NCBI RefSeq assembly: GCF_027744825.2
Contig: NC_071351.1
Coordinates: 12,473,501-12,537,500 of the forward strand
Reading direction: 5' to 3'
DNA length: 64,000 nt
DNA from: Synchiropus splendidus
Taxonomy: Eukaryota; Chordata; Actinopteri; Syngnathiformes; Callionymidae
Below, piece by piece: positions 33,781 through 46,200 of this stretch (positions are counted from its first letter, which is position 1; each line of letters opens with the position of its first letter). Made by a program: the position numbers and the translations under genes. The notes under the pieces were generated by a model. That model saw only the letters and a program-made list of their open reading frames with translations. It ran no database searches and had not been told where the DNA came from.

Positions 33781-36700
33781 ATTCCTGAGACGGTGATGAG
33801 AAGCCGCGACAGGATGACGTGGTTGCATTCAAAGATTGGTCAATAGAGAACAAGGTTTTTGCAGTATGAGTGTGAAGTCCTATGTTTGTTAGGACCACGC
33901 ACAGCAAAACTATTTCCTGTACAAAAGCTCTTGTCAGGGCTTTTTGTGTCATCAAAAAAATGTCATGAAGGTAAGACTAATGCTCGATACCATGCAGTTC
34001 AGGAAAAACAATCCATCATAAACCCCAAGTCAAGAATGCTATTTTCCTTGAGGGGTCAACTTTGACCAACTGGCCTTGTGCTTCTTGCTTTACAGGTGAA
34101 AAAGTACAGCACATCCGTGCAGTCTGTGGGTGATGGGCGTGCTCACTGACCCTGTCTACTACGTAATAAAAAAAGGGGTGAGTGAAGGAGTTGAAGAAAA
34201 AAACCCATAAGACCTCAGGAACTTTTGATATAAGTGATGTCTCTCATACTTGATGGGACATCTGGCAGTCAAAATCCCCAGTTTCATTTTTCCCAGAATT
34301 TGCTTTTGTTCTGAAAACGTTCCGTGATCTCTGTGTGTGTCTAATCTTGTTCTAATCACGGAGAGGAGAACACGGAACACAAAGGCTCAGTGAGATCTCA
34401 GCTTCAGTTCAGAAAGAAGTTTCTGGAGCGTAAGTAGTTGGTTCCAGCTGTGCATCAGCGGGAGAGAGTAGATGAAGGACGTCATATCAAACCCAGTTAT
34501 GAGGGTAGTCAGCAGGGCTGGTGTCCACTCATGGGCACAGGACCAATAGCCTGGAAGAGAATTCAAAGCTACACCGCACTTCGGTGGACTGTCGCTTGGA
34601 TCTTAGGAATCGTGGTGGGTTTCATACTGATATTCTGACACCATTTGTCTCCTAGAGTTAACATAAACTCATCAGATGTAAGCGCACAGAAACAACAATG
34701 GAGGTGATGAAAGATTTACTTGAGAAATGGTCTTGCCCATCCTTTGAGAAGCTAAAATGCACATCTATGAAGCAGCTCAAAAGTAAAAGAAGCCATCTCC
34801 AAACATTGTTTTCCTTCTGTATTGCTTTGTTTATGACTAATAAATTCTTTGTGGTCAAAATATAAAAGGTGATATGTGGTTTTGCTTGTACACTTGGACT
34901 CCACAGACAGGGAACCCCTGCCCCCCATCTTCTCCCCCCAACATATACAAAAGACAAAGACTCAAATTCAGTCCAGTAATTCAGATATGAACACATTTTG
35001 AAGAGTTTTAAGCAGACTGTCTAAAGCAGACAGAAAGTTCGAGTGCTGCTGATTCCCTCGGTCGCTCCACTCAAAGTTCAGGCGCCCTTCACTCTTCACC
35101 CTTAACGTGACTCTCAATTCCATGGTTGGAGAACAGTGTCAGACAAAAGCTTTCCTGTTATCCGCCCGCACAGATGGGTTATAGACGCCGAATGTACGAG
35201 AAAAGACAAAGGAGGACTCTAACCGAAAGCGCAAATCGGAGAAGTAGACTCCCTCCGAGTCCCCCCTCTCCGGTCTCACCCCTCCTCCTCTCTAATCCCA
35301 GTGGGATTGCGCAGGACGCGTGCAGCAAGTGTGCCTCCCAATTTTTCTCCGCAGTTTTCTTTGTTAAAATTTAAATTTCGGCTGGTGAGAAGCGCTCTCG
35401 CTATTCTATCTCGAGGCACCTTTAAAAAAACTGGACACGCCAAAGAACAGCTGCACACCATCTTTTTTTCTTCTATGGTTAGACTTTATTTGACACATTT
35501 TGTGACATTTTTGCAATAAATGATCTCTGTCCATATTCGTTTCATACTAATTATATTCCTCACAATGCTCAACTTTTAAAATCTCATATTTTTCTGAAGG
35601 GTTCGACGTTTTTTGTCTCAATGAATCTTAAGATATGTTAAATGTATATACAAATAATTGGTGTTTATAGTATCAGATGTGTTTTCTGACCCACTAGTTT
35701 ATTTAAAAAATGTTTTCCCTTAAAGGCTGAGTATTATAAATGGATGAGCAAACGCGTGAACAGATTAACATAGGAAATTTAATAATAAATAATACAATTA
35801 AAAGCATTTTATTGTATAAAAAATGTAATTCTGTGCATTTTGTGGAATAATATATATTCAAATTATCAGGGAATAGAAAGGAACGTAGGCTAACAATATA
35901 TTTTCAAATTGGTGCGACGATAACAAAAGGTTTGCTGCATTACGCACCAAGGTTAAATAAAAGTGATACACATACAATGAAATAAATGGTAAATAAATAA
36001 ATAAAATTAAAACCAAAATAAACAAACAACATATTGTTTCTTTGATATTCGACTTAAAGAAGCACTAAACTCCAAATCCACCACAAACAAAAAAAGCATG
36101 GATGATATGTAAATGTTTTCACGTCGCACCCATGGACAGATTGCGCTTTATGTCGTCATCAACATGTAATATTAATAAACACGCACGCCATGACGCTTGG
36201 ACGCTCAAAAGTCAAGCTGATGTAGACAATCGCATCTTTGGAAAAACATCCTGGTTTGGCTTTTCGGATATTAAGATGCAGCAGCAGCCTGCAGATGGGT
36301 CACTGGTTGTTGTGTGCGTGCAGTTCGATTGAACATGCAAAGGTAGTTGAGGTTGATGGGGCAACGTTGGGGAGAGGGGGTGGATGGAGGTTATGGTTAG
36401 AGGGAGGGGTGTGGGCCATAACAGACAACCATCTGGTCGATGTGACGCGTGCTCCACGCGTGGTTCCCCTGAGTGCGCTGGTATTTGATGGTTTGTCACT
36501 TCGCCTCAATTTCTTTTTGTTCTGAATCACAAAGTCATGGCAAAGTACTGCCATTTTAACTTCAAAACTATCACTACACCATCTCATGATTACGCTCCAC
36601 AAAGTTTTATTCACTTTAGTTGGCGCTGATGGTTTTATTTATTCCACCTAACATCTCAGTTGGATTTCGTGATCGTCGCTGCCCACTCTCCTTGCAGCCC

Positions 36701-37607
36701 CCACCTTCTCAATGGACGCGTCAGTAGCAGCAGGGAAACACCCTCCAGGTAGATAAAGATGGACCCCCACCTCCAAGCCTCCTAAAACTATATGTAACTC
36801 ATATGCAAAACAATTGTTGCCAAAATCTATGAACAGATGTTATTTGAAAGCAGCGTGGCTTGGGTTTCTGATTAGGGAAGAAGCTTTTTTTCTGTACACG
36901 CAAGGCTGACCCCTACTCCACCACGTGTGTATTGCACAAGTGTTCGATAGACATTAGGCGTGTTTTAATGTGAAGAAAAAACAGCAAGTTCCACCAATTT
37001 ATTGTATTTACTTAATCTATTTTTGTGTATTTATTGTTTATATTGTTTTGCCATTATACTTGCCTGGATTACGCACGACATAACTGTACATTAAACATAA
37101 AAAAAAATACCAACAAAACACCAAGTGTCTTCAAATATTTTATTTGAATGTAGTGCTATAAAGTACTTGTAGTGAAACGTTTATAATTTCATGGCACAAG
37201 CCAATGTAAGGCGAATAATTCATACAACAACCTTGCGCGTAATTGCGCACCACTTGGATTGTGCTTCATCTTATTTAAAATGTTTTAAAAAATAAATCTC
37301 TATTAGTTCCGTTATTGTCAAAGATTATTATAGAATATATGGTTGCTGTTTAAACAAATGTATATATGTTTTGCTTTTGCTCCTTTAATCGCCTTTACGC
37401 ACGGATATGTTGGTGCCAATTCTGTCCAGGGATCACGGACCAGACACGCAGAAAGTTAGTTACGCTTGGATCTAAGAATCAGACAGATGGTTATCATCGT
37501 AAAATTAATGCTTTTCTGTTGTTTTCATGCTACTTGGCCACTCAGGTTGCTCCGTAACGGCTTGGGGGCGTACTCGTGACGCACGAAGACCGACGCCATG
37601 GCTGTGG
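33781..37607. other. Intergenic DNA upstream of hes2 copy 2
   Basis: No exon recognised. 35090-35450 and 36100-36530 are GC-richer. A near-palindrome AATCCCAGTGGGATT lies near 35295-35310, overlapping a bicoid/Otx-type TAATCC. TTACGCAC occurs at 35940, 37069 and 37395. Confidence 0.4.
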
Positions 37608-37614
37608 ATAAATA
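37608..37614 (+). promoter_or_regulatory. TATA box of hes2 copy 2
   Basis: ATAAATA 85 bases upstream of the start codon, in the same relative position as in copy 1. Confidence 0.65.
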
Positions 37615-37692
37615 CCGCCGCCCCGGACTGTTGGAGTCACTTCATCTCCGATATCTCATCTGGAAACTGCTCTGCAAAAGAAGATATCTGAA

Positions 37693-37782
37693 ATGGCTCC
37701 CAACATGACCTGCGAGACTCTCCAGTCTTTTCCCCCACGAATGACTGTGGCCAAAAGGAAGGAGGCTCTGGAACTCAGAAAG
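37693..37782 (+). CDS. hes2: hes2 copy 2, exon 1
   Basis: 30 codons, MAPNMTCETLQSFPPRMTVA to LELRK, donor GTGAGA. Confidence 0.93.
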
Positions 37783-38564
37783 GTGAGAACGCTTATTTTT
37801 AAAACCACGATTTAAACACTCAATGTTTGCTATTTCACCATCCTCAATTTTGTTGAACATACTGACCTTTGTGTGTTTCTCCTCAGACTATGAAACCGTT
37901 GATGGAAAAAAGAAGGCGGGCTCGTATTAACGAAAGCCTGGACCACTTGAAAAACCTGATCCTGCCCCTCACCGGCAGAGATGTAAGTATTCATTTGAAA
38001 TGCCTGAAAACCAATTTCATCCAAGTGAAGGCTTATTAATAACGCACTGTTTCTCTCATTTTCCTCAGAAGAGTCGCTATTCCAAGCTCGAAAAAGCCGA
38101 CATCCTTGAAATGACCGTGAGGTTTCTCAACGATATTCCTCCTGTCAGCACCAAAAGTAAGCTAGAATCATGTTTAAACTTCTTTCAACCAACCACACTG
38201 CCCCTCGTGAGTTAACAGCTTCTAACGTTTTTTCCTTTTCTTTGTTTCAGCTTCTGCAGACAGTTACCGAGAGGGTTACAAAGCCTGCATCCAGCGCGTC
38301 ACCGCGCTGCTTCCCAAAACCAGCCTGGATCAGAACACGTGCCAGCGCGTTACTGACTTCGCTCAGCGATCCATGTCCAGCATCGTCAACCCAACATGCC
38401 TCAACTGCTGCGCACAGGGCTCTCGGACTCTCCCGCTGATCCAGCAGAAACTCCTGAGCCTTCAGTCCAGCTTCAGCACCAGACCTGAGTGCCAAACCCG
38501 CGCTGCGGCTCCGAGGCAAGCTGATCAGCAGGTCTTCAGCGCCCCCATGTGGAGGCCCTGGTAG
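37693..38564 (+). CDS. hes2: Hes2-type bHLH-Orange-WRPW repressor (copy 2)
   Basis: Exons 37693-37782, 37887-37982, 38069-38156, 38251-38564 give 195 residues. Basic region [13 protein letters not shown] with the family proline, helix 2 [16 protein letters not shown], Orange domain from about residue 96 ([13 protein letters not shown]), the block TCLNCCAQGSRTLPLIQQKL and a final PMWRPW. Family role: DNA-binding repressor recruiting Groucho/TLE through WRPW, in the nucleus. The four-exon layout is the usual one of vertebrate hes genes. The closest relative in the window is the gene at 28815 (same exon 1 length and splice position, near-identical helices), so the pair arose by tandem duplication. 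An in-frame ATG at codon 5 also exists; the first is chosen because it gives the same 30-residue exon 1 as the paralogue. Confidence 0.95.
37887..37982 (+). CDS. hes2: hes2 copy 2, exon 2 (basic region, helix 1)
   Basis: 32 codons, [20 protein letters not shown] to LTGRD; acceptor TTTCTCCTCAG, phase-0 donor GTAAGT. Confidence 0.95.
38069..38156 (+). CDS. hes2: hes2 copy 2, exon 3 (helix 2)
   Basis: [20 protein letters not shown] to VSTK plus one base; acceptor TTTTCCTCAG, donor GTAAGC. Confidence 0.95.
38251..38564 (+). CDS. hes2: hes2 copy 2, exon 4 (Orange, WRPW)
   Basis: Acceptor TTTGTTTCAG; completes Thr, then [20 protein letters not shown] and the rest to MWRPW-stop. Confidence 0.95.
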
Positions 38565-38992
38565 ACTCCAGCATATATAGAACAATTACATCGCATCCGT
38601 TGTAAATACACGGTGATTCATTTCTGTTCATGAAATGCAAGATTTACTTGTTAAATCGCACAAGTTGGGTGCTGTGCACTCCGTTTTCGCGCGAGTCTGT
38701 TGTCGTTTCTAAGTTGACAAGTTTAGACGTCGTATTTTTTAAGAATCTGCATGTATGTATCCGGTTAATATTTAGTCTTCGCGCAAGACTAAGTGGAAAG
38801 GGCCAAGGAAACAGCCCTGTAAGACCCAAGGGGTCAGTGTTTGTATGAATTTGCACGGTAGACTTCAGAGTGACTGAGTCTGTGCGGATTGACTGTAAAC
38901 GCTTTGCGCGCCACTGCTGGTATCTCTGTTGAGATATGATCTGTTTTTGCTGTTTGAAGCAAAATGTGTAAATATGTCATGTATAAATACTC

Positions 38993-38998
38993 AATAAA
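38993..38998 (+). terminator. hes2: Polyadenylation signal of hes2 copy 2
   Basis: AATAAA about 430 bases after the stop codon, followed by a TTGTGTATGCTTTTTG stretch. Confidence 0.7.
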
Positions 38999-38999
38999 A

Positions 39000-40170
39000 C
39001 TGCGATTTCGTGGTTACGTTGTGTATGCTTTTTGTATTTATTTTGACCGCAGAGTGATGAACCTTCATCCTCAAAGAAAACTACATTTTGGACCAACCAA
39101 TAATCAACACACAGAAAATACAGGTTTGGTCAGACAAGCTTGATGATAGTTCAACAAATATTTTGGATGGCTACAATTCTGTAAAAAATATTAGCCCCTC
39201 AAATAGCCTCCAGTGAAATGTCAACACTCTTTGCTCGCTTCTTTGTTGATTTTTTTTTCCTTCGGTCTTCGTTGTCTTTGTGCCTCTTCTCGTGTTGGTT
39301 TAAGTCTTATGTAAAAAAAAAAATGTAAAAAAAAAGTCACACTCTGTCAAACAAAGTGGGCCTTTGAAAGAAAGCTCGAATTTTCAATGAATAACAATAA
39401 TGCCCTTAATAAGGTGAACTGTCCTGTTTTATATGTTATTTTGATAATTGTCATTAGTTTCACCCAATAAAACATATATTTAGGATGTCACTTTATCTGT
39501 AGAACACTTGAAATAAGTCAGAAACCCAGTGACTGATAGCAACTGCACAAAGACAGATGTTTCGGAAATTGAAATATGTTGCACTTCGTATATAATAATA
39601 CTATTATAAAACACACCAGGCGTTATATATAGACCTAAATTGCATTTGCACAAGCAACAATAATATGGCAATAATAATATGATCATTCATCGACGTCTTG
39701 AGACCAAGAGGCTTATTATATGGAAAACGAAACACTTAATGATGTAAGATATTTAGATTATGTTGTGTTTTGTGTAGCAGGACGGTCGTATTACGCTAAA
39801 AAATATCCGAGAGCGCTGACTCGTTTTTAGCGTCCCCTAAAGGTCTCTGATGTAAGATGGTCTCTGCCTCCCCTAGTGGCGGCTGGTTGCAATAACATCG
39901 ACAGACTCAACGATGACTTCTTGAGCAGGCGCCGGTGACTGGTAGCATGTTACCAAAATGGCTGTTGGCTTCGTTTCATATCGTTGTTTACTCTTAGTCT
40001 GACCATTCATTCCTACCTACCCTACCCACCACCTCAGCAGTCTTTATTTATTTTGAGTCAGAAACATTTCTGTTTGCTTTTTAAATGCGGTGAGAACTGA
40101 CGCAGACTGTTTGCATCCACGCATCTCATCGCCCTGAGGACCAAACAAGTCCCTTATCTTCATCATCACC
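39000..40170. other. Intergenic DNA between hes2 copy 2 and acot7
   Basis: No gene seen. The part just before acot7 (39780-40170) has more CpG and no obvious TATA box, suiting a TATA-less housekeeping-type promoter. Confidence 0.4.
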
Positions 40171-40205
40171 ATGTCGGAGGATGCGTCGTCTCTTCAGTTA
40201 CGAAG
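40171..40205 (+). CDS. acot7: acot7 exon 1
   Basis: MSEDASSLQLR plus two bases of Arg, donor GTATGG. First ATG after a CATCATCACC leader. Confidence 0.85.
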
Positions 40206-43200
40206 GTATGGTTTTGTTGGGATAGTCCGAACGCGAACTTCATTGAACGGAGCTAGCTTAAGAGCCCACCGGCTTTTACTCCCGGCTAATGCTCGTAGCG
40301 GGTTAAAGAGACAGTTCACGCTCACGAACAGCCCGTTAGTCAATATCCCAGTGTCCATTGCTGCTGAAATAACATACTCGAGGTTCTATTTCGTTCATGA
40401 GATTGACGAACATCATCTATGTCGTCGTTATCTGATGACCTCAGCACCGGCGCAGCGTGCTACCGCAGCACAACGACGCTGTTCCATGTAACTACATTAA
40501 CGAGTTATTTTTGAACCTCTGTCTCTTTCAGTTTCGTTTGTTTGACAATGGACAGGAAGCCGTTTATTTGACAATGGACAGGAAGCGCCTTTCACATTGC
40601 GGGTATTGACAATGGAAATAGGAAGCTACTTCCTTGAATAGGGCCATTCATTCATTGAATTAATTCATTGTCTTTTATGACGGAGGTTTATTATTATAAC
40701 AGGGATGTTCCTCAGTCAGAGTGTATACATGAGTGTATATTCTTTTGCAAATAGCTGACTAGTCTGTTTTATATATGATAATATAGTGTTTTTAACATGT
40801 AAGTATTGAAATGTGTTGGGATTTTAATGTCGTTGTAAATTGCAAGTCACATTTTTTTGGAAAGTTTTCTGTAAAGATAGTGGTAGTCACCGAGAACAGA
40901 GTGCGTCAGTGTCCTGTAATCCAGTCAGACCAGTTGTGACTGTACAGTGCATGACAACACAGCTGTGGCATCGTGGGTGCTTAAATACAGAGGTGTAAAC
41001 ACAGAAGTTCCGCACAGGACGAGAGACAAAAAGCTGTCAGGATGCGTTGCTTTCTGTCTCCGATGAGTCGGACGCTCTATGCAGTGAACAGAATGTCGCG
41101 GAGACATCCACCAGGAGATGTTGGTGACATTCATGTCAGCAGGTAGTATACATGACGGTGCTGGGTGCGATCATTTGGATAGCCGTGCTGCTAAAATGGC
41201 AAGGTTATGAATTGCTGTATTTCTCTAAATGACTTTCACACTCAGTAGAATATCTCAGGCATTCATATTGAATTCAAGAGTCCTTTACTATTATTGTTTC
41301 TTCTATGTTTTAGTTTTAATTCCCCCCTCCTCCATTTGTTCCACTCACAGATGAGCTTAAAACTAGTCCCAGATGGACTTTGAAAAGTGGCTGTAAACAT
41401 TTTGAGGGTTACAATCTGTTCCGATTTAGAAGCCTGCTCTTTGAAAACAAGATTTAAGAGCTTCCTCGCTGAGACAGTGGAGTGATATCCTTTCTCCTAT
41501 GCTGATGCATCATCATGAATTATCTGTTTGAGACAATTAAACTTGGCTTTTTCTGAATTTATCTTTATTTCTAATACCTCTGTTGGCTCTTCAATAAGTT
41601 CTGTATCCATTTTCAAAAGGATACACGGAACACATTCTTCTGTATTTTACGTACAGATCACACCAATTGACAAGTAGTTATCACGCCACAATAATTGCTT
41701 TTGCTGCTCACAACTGTCTTTGTCCTGCAGAATCATGCGACCAGATGATGCCAACATTATGGGCAACATCCACGGTGGCACCATCTTGAAGATCATTGAG
41801 GAAGCAGGATGTGTGGTCTGCACTCGTCACTGCAATTTTGACGACGAGGTAAAAACTATCTTGGGTTGTACTGAAGACGTCTAATAGTTTCGCCGTCTCT
41901 GGACCCAAATTTGCTCCTCTGTATCTCCTTGTTCCTGTTCTTGTTGATGATAATAATTGCCAAAATATGTCTTTACATTAGCCCAGTATTTTAAATTGAA
42001 GCATAATCTTGAAGCAGTTCTGATGGACAAGAGAAAATAAATGAAAAAAATGATGACGTATGATAGTACAAAGAGCTTTTGATGTCAACATGTTGATCCG
42101 CTCCAATTTGTTTCCCTCATTTTTTTCTTTTCACCTTTCACCTGGTAAACTTTAACACTCTTTTTTTCCGCTTCAATATCTTGACGAAAATCTTAGCGAC
42201 GACATTCTGATCATAACGCCGTGTCTGTCTCAGACAAACTGATCTGCCATCTAGAACTTGGAATCTCTCCAACCTCTTCATCATGGTAGTTGGAACTTAA
42301 TACTGATTGTGTTGATCAGTTTATCTAGCTTTACCCATGTTATTTTTTGCAATATTAAGCCTCTATTGTCTGATGAGAGGCTTGTGTTTAAGAGCCTAGC
42401 TAACGTATCTGTGACTGACATCATGATTCTTTGAACTTGTCAACCTTGACCTGGTTCCTTGAAAGCCATGGATGAATTGTTTGTGTCCAACTAACATTTA
42501 TTTTACTGCATATTAAAAATACAAAATATGAAAATAATCTTTTCAATTGTTTACACTTTGACTGTCCTTAAAGGAACACTGTCTAGCAGCTTTGGTCCGG
42601 GTGGAGAAGGCAGAATTTCTGTGCCCAGTGTTCATCGGCGAGGTCGCTCATGCCTGCGCAGAGATTATATTTACCTCGGAGCACTCACTGGAGGTGCAGG
42701 TCAAAGTCATCGCAGAGAACATCCTCACAGGTTTGTCATTTTTAATTCAAATAGTTATATTCAAATTTATTTTCAAGTTGCAGACTTCTCCTTGTTTCTT
42801 GCTGCAAATGCTCCACATTTTTCACCTTTCACCTCATTCCTATTCACGTTCCTGCATAAAGGAGCTCTCAAAATAGTTGATGACATAACGTTTCTTTTGA
42901 ATTTGGATTTTCTTTTTACCCTGACCCACATTAATTTCAGGTTTATCTTCTCAGCATGAGAGAGTGGTGCATGAAAAGTCCATATACGTATAACTGTCAT
43001 AAAACTTAATGACAGGATAGTCCTATACAAATGTAAAAAAGAATGAATAAATGATGTGTTATTATTTTAAAAAGGTGACGCGTTTATTTTAAAAACAGTT
43101 TTAGTTGGTGGTGCGGTGATGCAGTTTACATTTTAGCCAGTAGATGGCAGCACAATGTGACTCTTTTAAAGCAACAATAATAATGGAAAGCACTTAAGGC

Positions 43201-46200
43201 CGTGAGTGATACTATATAATATTCATATTTAATATTTGGTCATGTTTTAAACTAAATGTGTTCTTACATATTCTATATATTCTCATCACACACACGTGCA
43301 CACACACTATGAAAGAACCTTCAGCAAAGACAGATGAGCTCACCACGCTGACCCAGCGCAATCTCTCAACCCTTAAATGCCAGTGGCAACAGAAACACAC
43401 GAACAGTCGCGAGCAAAGGCCATGCGCTGACTAAACCGATGCCTGAGTTGCGATCAGCAGAAAGTGGGCAGCGTATTTAAGATCAGATACAACTGTATTA
43501 ATCCCCAAGACTGGAAATCCTGAATTAATCCTGCTGCAGCACATGCAGTGTACATTTACACTCCTGATGTCACCTGATGCACAACACGTGATTGTCGCTG
43601 GTCCTCTTTACTTTTGCGGAGATCAGAGGGGAACATCACACGGGAGGAGAAACCAGTGATCAAACCACGGGGAAATGGAAAAGAAAACCTGGGGATAAAT
43701 GGAAGCGATGGAGAGACAGATTAAGAGAGGGATGCGTGAGAAACAAAAGAAGTATCCTCTAGACTCCTGTTGCCGTAGCAACAGGCTTGAACTGGTTGGT
43801 TGCCTGGTTGCTGGGCTGAGAGAAGGTTGACTGAGGCGGAGTTAGAGATGTGAGATGACAGGTGGAGAGCGCCACACACTCAGGCATCAGCATGGACACG
43901 GCTTGCCGGCAAGGACCTGGCGTAGTGGAGTTTTGATACATTTGAGCATGTGTAAATGATTGCTTTATACATGACAGAACTCAAGTCATACAGGTTCTTT
44001 ACAAGGAGGTTCTTTATAAATGGAAGTTCAGTTTTACTATTATGTGAAATTTAATATTTAGTTGCCTTATGAGTCAACAGTCAGAGGTCAGTCCCACAGC
44101 CCTGGACTGTGGGTGTTGACGGGAAGAACATGATCCCAAATTGAAGAGGATGAATCTGAATGGATCATTGTCTTTGGCAGTGGCTGGTCTCCACTTTAGA
44201 GACGGGTTGGAAAATATGTTTTCAGAGAGGAGAGCATTTAACGCTTTCTCACTAGTAGGGTTAGTAGGCTGAGAAACCTCACTGCTGTCACTTTTATGTC
44301 GGTATTTGGTCATCCATTTGTGACTGAGGGAGTTTGGAGCAGCATTCTGAAATGGAGGCCGTCATTCTGAACTTTGGATTAAACATCAGCATGTCTGGGG
44401 CCATCTGAGTTTGAATGGTTTGGACCTTGTATTTTGGAAAATATTGACAATATTGTCCATTCATTCACCAATTTCATGTAGTTCTAGTGGTTCCCGTTTG
44501 TGAGCACTTCCACTAGTTCGATGTGTATTTGTCCTTACTCATCAAAAGTGATCGTATTTGCTGAATTAGCTGACAGACATGCTTATCATCCTCCTCCTTA
44601 TTTGTTCTCTTTAAAAGTATAATAACTCATTTTGTTTTGCCACAGCATTTAAAACTGTGCAGGGCTCATATCTTTATCGTGAAGTTGTAATGTAACGTTG
44701 ATAATTATAAGAGCTAACATGACCTTGTTTGGGTTACGGTCCCAAAAAAGGGGTCACATCCTGCTTCAAGTTTAGATACATATGGTTTTGTGCTGCTCAT
44801 TTCTGTCATATATGTGTGCACTTCCGGATGTAGATTTTATGCACTCTAATGTTGGGCTCTTTAAAAGGCTCCTGCAGGGCTGAGGGGGAAGAGAAGATAA
44901 CGGGAGCAGACATTATTTGCTTCTGTCATGTCGGCTTAGCGTCAGACCACACACTGTGGCCTAGTCAGACATTGATGCCGAAGCGAATGTACCTGCGCGC
45001 ACATAAATCCCCCTAGCATGATGCAGACGCTCACAGGAACACATGCAGAGTGCATGATTACCTGCACGCATGCTGAGGTAGGGATCTGCGTTCTGACACA
45101 CGCAGAAATAGTTTCATGCAAACGCAGATGTGGCCCTGTGAGATTTCACCACTCCAAATGAGGGTATCCGTTATGGAATGTGATGGGATCTTCTATGTGT
45201 TGAGGAACAAGCATCCAGGTTCTACAGTCAGTCAGGCAGCATCTCATCAGGCCTCAGTCACAGTCCCGCAGGGGAAGCTGCCCACTGTGGGCACAAGCCG
45301 TGATGATTGTCCCTGCTGGCTGGATTGCACATGCGCACGACACAAACGCAAGGTTACACACAGCGATTTGCATTCACTTCGTTCAGACGCACACACAGGT
45401 GGGCGAGCACACGCTACAGACACACACAGATGGGACGTAACCACAAAGGAAATGCAACACAAGTTCCCGCAGAGGTTATAATGCTTGTACAGCATGCATG
45501 CTCAGGAACACATTAGCATAACCTCGCACACCACGTCTTCACAAACACAGCTTTAAAACGTGACTGCCATGATCCTGGCAGGTCATTTCAGATGTCACAG
45601 CAATCTCAACTCTTGATATTAGACTTCTGGTGTTCCTCGTTGCCGTCAAGCAGCAACACGAAAAGGAAAAAGTGAAGCAGAGGAATAACATCCGTCATTT
45701 AAATGTCATCTTTTAAATATTACGTAAAATGTTTTCCTTTTTTTTAAACCACCGAGACCTTTAGTATGACTTGACTTTTCCACAAGGGCAGCACTGAGGT
45801 AACAGGCCAGATAAGTTCTCAGAATGAAAGGTCAGATGAGTGCAACAGAAAGTGATAGTTGTAGAGAATCCCTCCAGGGTGTTTTACAGAGATGGGGCAT
45901 TCTTCAACTAAGGATGGGGTGTTTTCTGTGACAATTTTTTTTTCTGATATTTCATCAGTTCCTGTTCGACCAGGAACTCTGGTGTACTTAAAAGTAATGG
46001 AGCTTTGGCTCAGTGCAGTGGAAAATCTGTGGTTTTGATTATAGAGATCAAGTCAGTATGAACAATCCTGCTTCAGGTCTCCTCCTGGAACACACTGTTC
46101 AGGAAGAAGAATCTAAAACAGGGGTGTTTTATTGCTCTGAGAGGTGCGAAGGCTACTGGTTGAAAGATAAACGGGAGTGTGCACCAGAGACGTGGTATAT

